Positions 7,900-15,805 of a stretch of 28,748 nt of DNA are shown here, piece by piece. Position 1 is the stretch's first letter. Each line of letters starts with the position of its first letter. The notes under the pieces are model-generated. The model saw nothing but the letters and a program-made list of their open reading frames with translations, was not told the origin of the DNA and searched no databases. Source of the stretch: Trebonia sp036276115 (GTDB taxonomy: Bacteria > Actinomycetota > Actinomycetes > Streptosporangiales > Streptosporangiaceae); contig DATBEM010000206.1 in the NCBI GenBank assembly GCA_036276115.1, forward strand, positions 1 to 28,748. Reading direction: 5' to 3'. The position numbers and the translations under genes are program-made.

Positions 7900-7988
7900 G
7901 CAGGGCACCTGACGGCGCCCGGGGTGGAAGTTGCCGTCGCGGGCGTTGGACGGCCAAAGAACGCGGTACGTGGTGGGAGACTGGAAGC

Positions 7989-8918
7989 ATGCAGCGGCAG
8001 CCGGAAGACCTCTATGAGCTCGATGAGGCAGTACTCGATGACGCACTGCCCGACCTCGGCGGTGCGGCCCTCCTGGTTCACCTGGAGGGGTTCATGGACG
8101 CCGGGTCGGCCGGGCGCCTGCTGACCGAGCACCTGCTGGAGGGCCTGGAGAACCAGCCGCTGGCCCGGTTCGACACCGACCGGCTGCTCGACTACCGGTC
8201 CCGCCGGCCGCTGATGACGTTCGACAAGACCCGCTGGGAGACCTACGAGGACCCCACCCTGGAGGTCCGGCTGCTGCGCGACGGCGACGCCAAGCCGCTG
8301 CTGCTGCTGACCGGCCCGGAGCCGGACCACGAGTGGGAGCTGTTCGTGGCGGCCACCCGCTCGCTGGCCGAGCGGCTGAACGCGGGCCCGATGATCACCT
8401 ACTTCGGGGTCCCGATGGGCATCCCGCACACCCGCCCGCTGGGCGTCATGACCCACGCGACCCGGCCCGGCCTGGTCACCAGCCGGGTGCCGTCGCCGGG
8501 CAAGCTCCAGGTCCCCGCCAGCGCGGCGGCCCTGATGGAGTTCCGGTTCGGGCAGGCGGGCCGGGACGCGGTCGGCCTCGTCGTCCAGGTCCCGCACTAC
8601 CTCGCGCAGGCCGCCTACCCGACGGCAGCGCTGACCCTGCTGGACTCGGTCCGCGAGATCACCGGGGTCGCGGTCCCGGGGGACGCGCTGCAGGCCGCCG
8701 CCGAGCGCACCAACACCCTGATCGACCAGCAGGTGGCCGAGTCCAGCGAGGTCGCCGAGCTCGTGCACGGGCTGGAGGTCCAGTGGGACGCGGCGTCGCC
8801 CACCGAGGGCAACCTCCTCGCGGAGGGCGAGGAGATGCCGACGGCGGATGAGCTGGCGGCGCAGTTCGAGCAGTTCCTGGCCGACCAGCAGCGCGGCGGG
8901 GACACGCCGGAGTTCTAG
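7989..8918 (+). CDS. PAC2-family protein (proteasome-assembly-chaperone-like)
   Basis: 309-aa protein of the PAC2 family, named for eukaryotic and archaeal proteasome assembly chaperones and widespread in actinobacteria that carry proteasomes. The recognisable core is ALLVHLEGFMDAGSAGRLLTEHLLE near the N-terminus, LLLLTGPEPDHEWELFVAA, and the loop YFGVPMGIPHTRPLGVMTH. An acidic C-terminal tail follows, ending in QFLADQQRGGDTPEF. ATG 7989 has a purine-rich GGGAG/GGAAG segment upstream. It is monocistronic as far as can be seen, lies behind a structured 340-bp leader region, and is followed by a hairpin at 8925-8941. Family assignment is firm. The biochemical role in bacteria is not established, and a link to protein turnover is only family-based. 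Confidence 0.88.
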   Translation: MQRQPEDLYELDEAVLDDALPDLGGAALLVHLEGFMDAGSAGRLLTEHLLEGLENQPLARFDTDRLLDYRSRRPLMTFDKTRWETYEDPTLEVRLLRDGDAKPLLLLTGPEPDHEWELFVAATRSLAERLNAGPMITYFGVPMGIPHTRPLGVMTHATRPGLVTSRVPSPGKLQVPASAAALMEFRFGQAGRDAVGLVVQVPHYLAQAAYPTAALTLLDSVREITGVAVPGDALQAAAERTNTLIDQQVAESSEVAELVHGLEVQWDAASPTEGNLLAEGEEMPTADELAAQFEQFLADQQRGGDTPEF

Positions 8919-8924
8919 TTCCTC

Positions 8925-8941
8925 CCGGGGGCGACCCCCGG
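8925..8941. terminator. Bidirectional hairpin between PAC2 and M24 peptidase genes
   Basis: CCGGGGG-CGA-CCCCCGG forms a perfect 7-bp stem with a 3-nt loop in the 47-bp gap between two convergent genes. There is no T-run, as is usual for GC-rich actinomycete terminators. Confidence 0.6.
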
Positions 8942-8965
8942 CACCCCGCCTGGCCTGGCCTGGCC

Positions 8966-10078
8966 CTAGACGATCACCAGGTCGCGGGGCGCGTTGTTGA
9001 GCCGCTCGGCGCCATCCTCGGTGCAGACGACGATGTCTTCGATGCGCGCCCCGTGCGGGCCGGGGTAGATGCCCGGCTCGACCGAGAACGCCATGCCCGG
9101 GGCGAGCGGGGTCGCGTTGCCGGAGACGATGTACGGGTCCTCGTGCGACTCCAGGCCGATGCCGTGGCCCGTGCGGTGGATGAACCACTGGCCGTACCCG
9201 GCCTCGATGATGATGTCGCGCGCGGCCGCGTCGACCGACTCGGCGCTCACCCCCGGGCGCGCCCAGTCGCAGGCGGCGTCCTGGGCCTGCTTCAGGACCG
9301 CGTAGTAGGCGGCGAAGTCAGCCGGCGGCTCCCCGATCGCGTAGGTCCGGGTGCAGTCCGAGCAGTAGCCGGACTCCATGGTGCCGCCGATGTCGACTAC
9401 CACCACGTCCCCCGCCTGCAGCACCCGGTCTGACACCTCGTGATGCGGGCTGGCGGCGTTCGGCCCGGAGCCGACGATCGTGAAGTCAACCTGCACGTGC
9501 CCCTCGGCGAGGATGGCCTCGGCGATCCGCGCGCCGACCTGCCGCTCGGTCTGGCCCGGCTTCAGCCACCCCGGCACCTGGGCGTGCACCCGGTCGATGG
9601 CCGCGCCGGCCTGGCGCAGCGCCTCGACCTCGGCCGCGCTCTTGCGGATGCGCAGGTCCGACAGCACCTGGCTGGCGAGCACCTGCCGGGCAGCTGGGAA
9701 CGTCTCGCGGAAGGCAAGCACGTTCAGCGCCCACATCCGGTCCGACAGCGCCAGCGTCGCCGGGTCGCCCAGCCGGGCCTTGACGATGGCGAACGCGTCC
9801 TCGGTCTCCCCCCACGTCACCACGTCGATCCCGAGGGCGGCCACCGGCGACGCCATCGCCGCCTTGTGCTCCAGCGCGGGCACCACCAGGAACGCCGCTC
9901 CCTCGGCCGGGACCGCCAGGCACGTCAGCCGCTCTAGCTGCTTGGCGTCGTACCCGGTGACGTAGCGCAGGTCCGGGCCGGGGGTCAGCAGCACCGCGCC
10001 CAGCCCCGCGCCGCGGACCGCGCCGGCGACCGCGGCCAGCCGCTGCTTGGGGTACAGGACGGCGGGGTCGATGCTCAT
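8966..10078 (-). CDS. M24-family metallopeptidase (Xaa-Pro aminopeptidase/dipeptidase type)
   Basis: 370-aa cytoplasmic peptidase of the pita-bread fold family that cleaves Xaa-Pro bonds. The N-terminal creatinase-like domain (about residues 10-140, with VLLTPGPDLRYVTGYDA) precedes the catalytic domain. All five metal ligands are visible: D229 and D241 (VDIGG...GYCSDCTRT), H305 (HRTGHGIGLESHEDP), E334 (FSVEPGIYPG) and E347 (ARIEDIVV). ATG 10078 has GGAG about 8 nt upstream. The stop codon of the 5'-3' exonuclease gene is 19 bp away on the same strand, so the two are probably co-transcribed. The exact split between aminopeptidase P and prolidase cannot be made by reading. Confidence 0.93.
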   Translation of the reverse strand: MSIDPAVLYPKQRLAAVAGAVRGAGLGAVLLTPGPDLRYVTGYDAKQLERLTCLAVPAEGAAFLVVPALEHKAAMASPVAALGIDVVTWGETEDAFAIVKARLGDPATLALSDRMWALNVLAFRETFPAARQVLASQVLSDLRIRKSAAEVEALRQAGAAIDRVHAQVPGWLKPGQTERQVGARIAEAILAEGHVQVDFTIVGSGPNAASPHHEVSDRVLQAGDVVVVDIGGTMESGYCSDCTRTYAIGEPPADFAAYYAVLKQAQDAACDWARPGVSAESVDAAARDIIIEAGYGQWFIHRTGHGIGLESHEDPYIVSGNATPLAPGMAFSVEPGIYPGPHGARIEDIVVCTEDGAERLNNAPRDLVIV

Positions 10079-10097
10079 GGTGCGCTCCTAGCTTTCT

Positions 10098-11015
10098 TCA
10101 TTTCGTGACAACAGCACGGAACCGGGTGAGGGATGAGCCGAGCCCGAGCGCGGTCCCGATCTCCCCCAGCAGCTCCGGGTCGGGCGGGACGGCGGGCAGG
10201 CTCCCGTCCACCGGCGGCAGGGGCACGTCGGTCGCGGTGCGGACGACCACCGGGGCGACGTCGAGGTAGGCCCGGGCGGCCTCCAGCTTCTTTCGGCTCC
10301 CGGCCGGGAACCCGCCGTGGCCCGCGTCGAGGGCGCTCAGCAGCTCGTCCAGGCTGCCGAAGGCGGAGATCAAGGTGGCCGCCGTCTTCTCGCCGATGCC
10401 GGGGACGCCTGGCAGGCCGTCGCTCGGGTCGCCCCGCAGCACCGCGAAGTCGGCGTAGGCACGCGCGGGGATGCGGTACTTGCCGCTCACGGCCTGCTCG
10501 TCGAGCACGTCGAGCTTGCCCAGGCCCTTGACCGTGTACAGGACGCGGATGCCGCGGGCGTCGTCCACCAGCTGGAACAGGTCGCGGTCGCCGGTCACGA
10601 CGTCGACCGGCGTCCCCTCGCCCGCGGTCCGGTCGGCAAGGGTCGCGATCACGTCGTCGGCCTCGTAGCCGTCGCACTCCGCGAGGGTGATCCCGGCCGC
10701 CTCCAGCACCTGGGTGATGAGCGGGATCTGCACGACCAGGGCGGGCGGGGCCTGCTCGGTGCCGTCCGGCTCGGCCCGGTGCGCCTTGTACGAGCTGATG
10801 GCCGCGACCCGGAACGCCGGGCGCCAGGAGGCGTCCAGGCAGGCGACGATCCGCCCGGGCGAATGCTCCTTGACCAGCCGGGCGATGGCGTCGAGGAGGC
10901 CGCGGATCGCGTTGACGGGCGTGCCGTCAGGCGCGGTCACGGTCTCCGGCATCCCGTAGAAGGCCCGGTAGTAAAGCGAGGCGGTATCGAGCAGCATCAG
11001 GCGGCCCGGCGTCAT
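10098..11015 (-). CDS. Stand-alone 5'-3' exonuclease (Pol I N-terminal domain type)
   Basis: 305-aa FEN-like 5'-3' exonuclease, the size of the isolated N-terminal nuclease of DNA polymerase I, with no polymerase domain. Metal-binding acidic motifs are in order: LLDTASLYYRAFYG near the N-terminus, CDGYEADDVIATLA, VVTGDRDLFQLV, and LRGDPSDGLPGVPGIGEKTA, the last being the helix-hairpin-helix that grips the DNA backbone. ATG 11015 has a strong GGGGGAGGGG ribosome site upstream. Such proteins remove RNA primers or flaps in DNA repair and replication; many actinomycetes encode one besides full-length PolA. The M24 peptidase follows 19 bp downstream. Confidence 0.93.
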   Translation of the reverse strand: MTPGRLMLLDTASLYYRAFYGMPETVTAPDGTPVNAIRGLLDAIARLVKEHSPGRIVACLDASWRPAFRVAAISSYKAHRAEPDGTEQAPPALVVQIPLITQVLEAAGITLAECDGYEADDVIATLADRTAGEGTPVDVVTGDRDLFQLVDDARGIRVLYTVKGLGKLDVLDEQAVSGKYRIPARAYADFAVLRGDPSDGLPGVPGIGEKTAATLISAFGSLDELLSALDAGHGGFPAGSRKKLEAARAYLDVAPVVVRTATDVPLPPVDGSLPAVPPDPELLGEIGTALGLGSSLTRFRAVVTK

Positions 11016-11103
11016 CGCCCCTCCCCCGGGCAGGCCAGGAAGCGTGCGGGGGTTCGTCCCCCCGGAAGGTAGCAGCCCACCCGGGCAATCCTAGCGGGAC
11101 CGG

Positions 11104-11141
11104 GGGCGAGCGCCGCTGGCGCTAGGGCAACCTACTGCAAG
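11104..11141. repeat. 38-bp direct repeat, distal copy
   Basis: Exact copy of the 38 bp at 11176-11213, at an offset of 72 bp. Each contains the hairpin AGCGCC-GCT-GGCGCT. Read on the minus strand, each copy starts with CTTGCAGTAG, which in the proximal copy is the Leu-Gln-stop end of the Rieske gene. Confidence 0.9.
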
Positions 11142-11175
11142 TTGGCCTCCGGGTGCCCGACGCCGATGCCCAGCA

Positions 11176-11213
11176 GGGCGAGCGCCGCTGGCGCTAGGGC
11201 AACCTACTGCAAG
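11176..11213. repeat. 38-bp direct repeat, proximal copy (end of Rieske gene)
   Basis: It spans the last two codons and stop of the Rieske gene plus a 6-bp-stem, 3-nt-loop hairpin that could serve as a terminator. The identical sequence recurs 72 bp further downstream, with 34 unrelated bases between the copies. Confidence 0.9.
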
Positions 11214-11722
11214 AGGATGTCCCCGTCGGTGACGGCGATCGTGCGGGCGGGCAGCGGGGCGGCGGCGGGCCCGCTGACGACGGCGCCGGTGGCGATCGCG
11301 AACGTGCTGCCATGGCAGGGGCACTTGATGGTGCCGCCCGATACCGCGTCGCACAGGCAGCCGACGTGCGTGCAGATGGCGCTGAAGGCCTTGTACTGGC
11401 CCTGGACGGGCTGGGTCACGACGACCCTCTGGGCGGTGAAGACGACGCCCCCGCCGACCGGAACCTGGGCCGCACGGCCGAGCACCGTGCCGGTCACGCC
11501 CCCGCCCGCGCCGCTCCCGGTACCGGCGCCCGCGCTGGCCGGGGCGGCCGGGGCCGCGCCAGGGGCCTGCCCGTCCTTGTTCGCGAGGTACGGGACGGCG
11601 GCCGTGCTGCACCCGCCAAGCAACCCCGCCCCGGCCAGCCCCGCTCCCGCCAGGCCAGCCCCGCGGAGCACTCCGCGCCGGGTGGCGCACGCCGGCGCGC
11701 ACGCGTCGTCACGCTGAGCCAT
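11204..11722 (-). CDS. Rieske [2Fe-2S] protein, Tat-exported lipoprotein
   Basis: 172-aa exported iron-sulfur electron carrier. The N-terminus has a twin-arginine motif (TRRGVLRG, R15-R16), a short hydrophobic stretch of GLAGA repeats and a lipobox LGGC with C38, so the mature protein should be lipid-anchored outside the membrane. A Gly/Ala/Pro linker (about 50-76) leads to the Rieske fold. CTHVGC (C117, H119, C122) and CPCHGS (C134, C136, H137) supply two Cys and two His cluster ligands plus the disulfide pair. ATG 11722 follows GGGAGAGGG. No cytochrome b or other partner is adjacent, so it is probably not the bc1-complex subunit; small actinomycete Rieske lipoproteins of this type have unclear roles. 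The 3' end is part of a duplicated 38-bp segment. Confidence 0.93.
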   Translation of the reverse strand: MAQRDDACAPACATRRGVLRGAGLAGAGLAGAGLLGGCSTAAVPYLANKDGQAPGAAPAAPASAGAGTGSGAGGGVTGTVLGRAAQVPVGGGVVFTAQRVVVTQPVQGQYKAFSAICTHVGCLCDAVSGGTIKCPCHGSTFAIATGAVVSGPAAAPLPARTIAVTDGDILLQ

Positions 11723-11925
11723 GTACCCTCTCCCTCTGCTTACGGTCGTGTCTGTCGTGCTGCCCTGCCGCCCTGCCGTCTGGAACCCGTTCTACGTCGC
11801 CCGCCCGCGGTTCGCCGCCTGCCGCGACCGCCAGTAAGGACTCGGTAATACGCCACCCGGGCGCGTCCGCGGGCCGTCCCGGCGGGCGGGTCCGCCGGGA
11901 CTGCTCGCCCAGCGGCCGGCCAGCC

Positions 11926-13176
11926 TCAATACACCCTGATCGCACCGGACAAGATGCCGCCCAGGATCGCGCTGAACCACTCGCGTCGCGGGTCCTCCTG
12001 CGGCCAGCTCGACCCGAACGTGGACTGGGTGCTCGCCAGCGTTTGCGTCGTCCCCGCGGCCGCCGTGGAATCGCCCGCGTCGCCCGCCGCCATCCAGTGC
12101 CCGGCCCCGGTCGCGGACCCGAGCACCATGACGCCGGCCAGGGTGGCGGCGACGGCCGACAGCGCAACGCGCTGGCCACCCGGCCCCGCCCTTCCCGGGG
12201 CGCCGGACCCTGCCACTCCCGGGCCGCCTAGCCCGCCACTCCCCGGGTCGCCCGGCCGTCGCCCGGCGACGGGCCCCGCGGCATGCCGCCCTGCCCGCCC
12301 GCCGCGCTCCGTCCTCCGCACCACCGGCCGCGCAGAATGCGACCCGCGCCCGGGCGCGGGCAGGGCCTGTCCCCGCGCATGAGCCGCCCGCACCAACGGA
12401 CTCGCCGCCGCCCCGGGCACGCCAACGGCCTTCCCGGGCACGCCGGGCAAAACCCCGGGCGCAGGAGCTCCGCGCGGGCGGTCCAGCGCCGCCCGTGCCC
12501 AGGTCAGCGCGGACCGCGCTATCTCGTTGCCCTCCGGTCGCGGCACGTCCCGCGACGGCGGGGCCAGGGCCCTCGTGCGCTCCCGCTCGGGCACGACGGG
12601 ACCCCACGCCGGCGATGAATGCCCTGCCTCGGCCCCTGCTAGGCCCGCCCCGCCACCAGCAGGCCGCGCCGCCGTGCGCCCTCCGCCAGGCTCGGCGGGA
12701 TCCGGTGGCGGCGCAGGATGCCAAGGGCCGCCGTACGCCAGGCCAGGCCGGTCGCCAGCAGGCCGGGAAGCGTCCGTCGCACGCCCGGCGCCGGACGCGG
12801 TGCGGCCCCGCAGTGGCGCGGAATGCCCACGCTCCGGCGCGGCATGAGCCGGCGCGCTCCTAGCCGCCTCCCATGGGCTCGCGCCATGGCCCGGCCCATC
12901 GATGGCTGGCCAAGCGGTGTTCCGCGGGGCAGCGTCCCACGGGGCAGCGCCAGCCCAGCCGGGCGAGGGGGCCGCCGACGGGGCGGCACGAGAGCCGGGC
13001 CCGATCGCTTGCCCGGGCGCCCGCAGCAGCAGGCTAGGCCCGGTAGGCCACCCTTCGCCTGGCAGCCGCTGCCCGATGACCAGCCACTGGGCGCTGGCAC
13101 GCATCCGCCGAAGCTTCCGGTACCTCCTGCGCAGTCGCCGTCGGTAACTGGCGAGCGTCCCGCCAGACAGTCCCAT
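11926..13176 (-). CDS. Hypothetical Pro/Ala/Gly-rich single-pass membrane protein
   Basis: 416-aa protein that I do not recognise. It starts with an Arg-rich segment (YRRRLRRRYRKLRRMRAS). About 300 residues of low-complexity Pro/Ala/Gly/Arg sequence with scattered Trp follow, then one hydrophobic helix (VALSAVAATLAGVMVLGSA) about 75 residues from the end. The tail is less biased and ends in RREWFSAILGGILSGAIRVY. The predicted layout is a long disordered cytoplasmic N-part and a short outer C-part. Opposite-strand frames here are also open because of GC content. This frame is preferred because it alone combines a plausible start (ATG 13176, GAAGGGA upstream), a clean membrane segment and a non-repetitive conserved-looking C-terminus. 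It lies between the Rieske and DUF6457 genes on the same strand. Confidence 0.6.
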   Translation of the reverse strand: MGLSGGTLASYRRRLRRRYRKLRRMRASAQWLVIGQRLPGEGWPTGPSLLLRAPGQAIGPGSRAAPSAAPSPGWAGAAPWDAAPRNTAWPAIDGPGHGASPWEAARSAPAHAAPERGHSAPLRGRTASGAGRATDASRPAGDRPGLAYGGPWHPAPPPDPAEPGGGRTAARPAGGGAGLAGAEAGHSSPAWGPVVPERERTRALAPPSRDVPRPEGNEIARSALTWARAALDRPRGAPAPGVLPGVPGKAVGVPGAAASPLVRAAHARGQALPAPGRGSHSARPVVRRTERGGRAGRHAAGPVAGRRPGDPGSGGLGGPGVAGSGAPGRAGPGGQRVALSAVAATLAGVMVLGSATGAGHWMAAGDAGDSTAAAGTTQTLASTQSTFGSSWPQEDPRREWFSAILGGILSGAIRVY

Positions 13177-13320
13177 CAATCACGGTCCCTTCGAAAGCAA
13201 GCTTCGTCCTGGCCGTGACGTTCCCGAAATGGGAAGTTATCGCTGCGGGACCCCCCATGAGGTCAGTTCGTCATCAATTAGTCATTCGTGCCTATACGTA
13301 CCGAGAAGTGCCTAGACCGC

Positions 13321-13686
13321 CTAGTGGTCAACCGGAGCACCATCACTGGCCTGACCCTCACCCGTCTTGCCCTCACCCGCCTTATCGCCACCCGCCTTAC
13401 CTTCCCGCGCCTTGGCTTCACCTGCACTGCCCTCGGTGCCCGCATCGAGCCGAGACAGCGCGAGCGCCGCGATCCGCCCAGCGGCCTCCGGCAGGGACGC
13501 CCCCCGGCCGACCGCCACGCCGACCAGGTACGCGGTGAGCGGCGCGGCTGGCCGCGCCACGCCGTGGGCCGCATCGCGCGCCAGGTCCAGGATCGAGTCC
13601 TGGACAACCCGCAGGTCGGCCACCCCATCGCCATCCAGCGCCAGTTCCGCCCGCACCGTGGCCATCCACTCTTCGAGAGTGCCCAT
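13321..13686 (-). CDS. DUF6457 domain protein (MobA-associated small domain)
   Basis: 121-aa protein. Residues 1-80 match the actinobacterial DUF6457 pattern: TLEEWMATVRAELALD, then ILDLARDAAHGVARPAAPLTAYLVGVAVGRG and a final Ala-rich helix. From family knowledge this domain is often fused to, or encoded beside, MobA-like molybdenum cofactor guanylyltransferases, but here it stands alone. The C-terminal 40 residues are a Lys/Glu/Gly tail made of pentapeptides (AGGDK, AGEGK, TGEGQ) encoded by five degenerate 15-bp units at 13351-13425. ATG 13686 has GGGAGG upstream. Function is unknown; a role in molybdenum cofactor metabolism is inferred from family association and the presence of moaA 8 kb away. 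Confidence 0.8.
   Translation of the reverse strand: MGTLEEWMATVRAELALDGDGVADLRVVQDSILDLARDAAHGVARPAAPLTAYLVGVAVGRGASLPEAAGRIAALALSRLDAGTEGSAGEAKAREGKAGGDKAGEGKTGEGQASDGAPVDH
13351..13425. repeat. 15-bp in-frame tandem repeat in the DUF6457 gene
   Basis: Five degenerate 15-bp units resembling CTTGCCCTCACCCGC on the plus strand, starting at 13351, 13366, 13381, 13396 and 13411. On the coding strand they give a charged pentapeptide tail. Confidence 0.8.
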
Positions 13687-13842
13687 CGACCTGCCTCCCT
13701 GCCCCTACCGCGCCTTCGCGCGCCCCGCGGTCCCTTGCCGCCTACGCTGCCGCACGCTACTGCACCTGGCCAGTACCGGAGGACCAGCGAACCTCCGCTC
13801 GGGGCCGGCCGCCAACTAAGGTTTTTTTTCGATCAAACGTGC

Positions 13843-13871
13843 TTGCATGCGCTCACACTGGATAATATAGT
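13843..13871 (+). promoter_or_regulatory. Candidate promoter of the DUF222-HNH gene
   Basis: TTGCAT (13843-13848) and TATAGT (13866-13871) are 17 bp apart in an unusually AT-rich patch (13822-13900) that includes a run of eight T. The -10 is good, the -35 weak. The ribosome site AAGGAG (13896-13901) lies downstream at a sensible distance. Confidence 0.5.
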
Positions 13872-13906
13872 TGGTAGTAATCAAAGTAGCAATTCAAGGA
13901 GCGGGG

Positions 13907-15796
13907 GTGATCATCATGCGGGCAACCGGGCCGGCGGCCGTGGATGAGGCGGTAGCGCTGGTGCATGCCGGGCTTGATCTCCTCCTGGCGACTGACTGGC
14001 GCGCGCTCGGTGCCGCCGCGCAGGCGCGGGCGCTGGGGGAGCTGGCCGCCGCGCAGTCCAAGCTGGGCGTGGCCCGCAGTGAGGTGTTCGGCGCCTTCGA
14101 CCAGTCCGGCGGCTACAGCGCCGACGGGCACCCCTCGGCCCAGGCGTGGCTCCGGCACCGCGGGAAGGTAACAGCCAAGGCCGCGCGGGACACGGGCGCC
14201 TGGCAGCGAACGCTCGGCGCGCATCCCTTGCTGCGCGATGCCCTCGTCGCCCGGGAGGTCTCGGAGTCCTGGGCGGCCCAGCTGGCTCGCTGGAGCGATC
14301 GCCTGCCGCCGGCTGAAGTCGACAAGGCGGACGAGATCCTGCTCGACGCGGCCCGGTCCGGCCTGGCCCTGCGCCCGGACATCGCCCGGATCGCCCAGGC
14401 GATCTACGAGGCGGTACGCGGCCAGCGCCCCGACCAGGATCCGGATGACGACGGGTTCGAGGACCGAGACGCCCACCTGGCCACCACGATCGGCGGCGCG
14501 GGCCGGCTCCAGGCTGACCTGTCGGCCCGTTGCGCGGCACTGCTGGCGCAGGTGTTCGCGACGTTCGGCAAGAGCACGGGGGCAGGCGACCCGCGCAGTC
14601 AGGGCCAGCGCGACCACGACGCCCTGGAGGCGGCTCTCGGGCTCGCCCTGGCCAGTCCCGATATCCCCCAGTCGGGCGGGATGAAGTCGCGGGCGATGGC
14701 CGTAGTCTCGATCGCCGACCTGCTGGCCCTGGATGGCGCCCCGGCCCTGGTCGACGCCTGGCTAACCGCGAGGGCGGGCGAGCCTGGCTGGTTCTTCGGC
14801 CCGGCCGCCCGCGCCGCCGCCTGCACTGCCCAGGTGTCCCCCGTCGTCACCGGCGCCCCCGACTGGGATGTCTTGTCGGCCATGGCCGACGTCCTGCTGG
14901 GCGAGCGCGGCTCCCCGCATGCCCCGGCCCCGCCCGGTCGCGGCTTGCCTCAGCCTCGGTGGCCCGAACCCATCCCGCCGGAACCGGCCCTACCCGCCAG
15001 CTCCAGTCTCCCTACGAGCGAGCGCGGCTCCGCCCACGCCCCTCAGCCACCACAGCAGCGACTAGCACCGCCCGAACCGCCCCGGCCCTGCCCGGCCGTC
15101 CCCCAACCGCCCCAGCCCTGCCCGGCCCTGCCCGACTCGGTGTTGCCCGAACTGCCCCAGCCCCATCCAGCCCTGCCCGAACCGGCGCTGACCGAACCGG
15201 CCCTGCCCGAAGTGTGGCCGCCTGCGGCGGACCTAGCCAGAGCCGCCGGGCCGGTGCTTGCCCCAGCGGAGGCCAGCCGGGGGTGGCGCGGGCCGGGAGC
15301 GCCGCCGTTCCCCGCAGGCCCGCTGCCGCTCGACCCGCCGGCAACCCGGCCGTCTCCAGCAGGGAGGCTGGCGCTCGAGCGAACCCTGCTCGCGCTGGCG
15401 GTCCGGGCCTTGTCCGGGCCGGACGGGCTGGCCGGGTTCCTGCGCGCGAACCTGCTGGGCCGGCCGTTCGCCGGGAAGAGCCTGGTGCTCGACGCCGGGG
15501 ATACCGACGACATCCCCGATCACATCCGCCGGGCGGTCATCCTGCGCGACCGGCACTGCCAGTGGCCGGGAGGCTGCGATCGCCCGGCGAGCCAGTGCGA
15601 GCCGCATCACGGGCGGCCGCGCTACGTGGGCGGCGAGACCTCGCTCGATAACCTCGACCTGTACTGCCTGGCGCATCATCACCACTTCATCCACCGCCTG
15701 GGCTGGCGAGTGGTCAGGCACCCGGACGGCACGCGCGACGCGATCTCCCCGGCGGGAAGGGTGATCCGGGGCGGGGGCGCCGGCGCCGGTGGCTAG
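13907..15796 (+). CDS. DUF222 / HNH endonuclease-domain protein (13E12 repeat family)
   Basis: 629-aa protein. Residues about 5-330 form the DUF222 (13E12) domain, with LLATDWRALGAAAQARALGE and the GYSADGHPSAQAWLRHR segment. Residues about 335-480 are a Pro/Ala/Leu-rich linker containing 15-bp in-frame repeats (LPEPA, LTEPA at 15173-15202). The C-terminal HNH nuclease domain has RDRHCQWPGGCDRPASQCEPHH, then LDNLDLYCLAHHHHFIH, giving zinc-binding cysteines and the catalytic HH. GTG 13907 is chosen because AAGGAG lies 5 nt upstream; ATG 13916 is the alternative. Such proteins occur in many copies in actinomycetes and have been linked to mobile DNA, but their role is not settled. The nucleotidyltransferase gene starts 9 bp after the stop, so the two are probably one transcript. 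Confidence 0.9.
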   Translation: MIIMRATGPAAVDEAVALVHAGLDLLLATDWRALGAAAQARALGELAAAQSKLGVARSEVFGAFDQSGGYSADGHPSAQAWLRHRGKVTAKAARDTGAWQRTLGAHPLLRDALVAREVSESWAAQLARWSDRLPPAEVDKADEILLDAARSGLALRPDIARIAQAIYEAVRGQRPDQDPDDDGFEDRDAHLATTIGGAGRLQADLSARCAALLAQVFATFGKSTGAGDPRSQGQRDHDALEAALGLALASPDIPQSGGMKSRAMAVVSIADLLALDGAPALVDAWLTARAGEPGWFFGPAARAAACTAQVSPVVTGAPDWDVLSAMADVLLGERGSPHAPAPPGRGLPQPRWPEPIPPEPALPASSSLPTSERGSAHAPQPPQQRLAPPEPPRPCPAVPQPPQPCPALPDSVLPELPQPHPALPEPALTEPALPEVWPPAADLARAAGPVLAPAEASRGWRGPGAPPFPAGPLPLDPPATRPSPAGRLALERTLLALAVRALSGPDGLAGFLRANLLGRPFAGKSLVLDAGDTDDIPDHIRRAVILRDRHCQWPGGCDRPASQCEPHHGRPRYVGGETSLDNLDLYCLAHHHHFIHRLGWRVVRHPDGTRDAISPAGRVIRGGGAGAGG

Positions 15797-15805
15797 CCTG
15801 GCCCG

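Larger units (their letters stand above)
7648..7988. other. Intergenic control region between Lrp and PAC2 genes
   Basis: A 341-bp stretch without a supported gene. It holds the 12-bp palindrome at 7650-7661, a small inverted repeat TTACG-CTTT-CGTAA at 7710-7723 in an AT-rich patch, three CCTGAGC copies at exact 11-bp spacing (7791-7819), and a long hairpin at 7868-7899. Only a 15-codon ATG frame (7748-7795) is present, with no ribosome binding site. Confidence 0.7.

Noticed and set aside
13221..13235. Inverted repeat TTCCC-GAAAT-GGGAA as operator of the membrane-protein gene
   Set aside because: Only 5-bp arms, one copy and no regulator gene nearby; too weak to list as a site.
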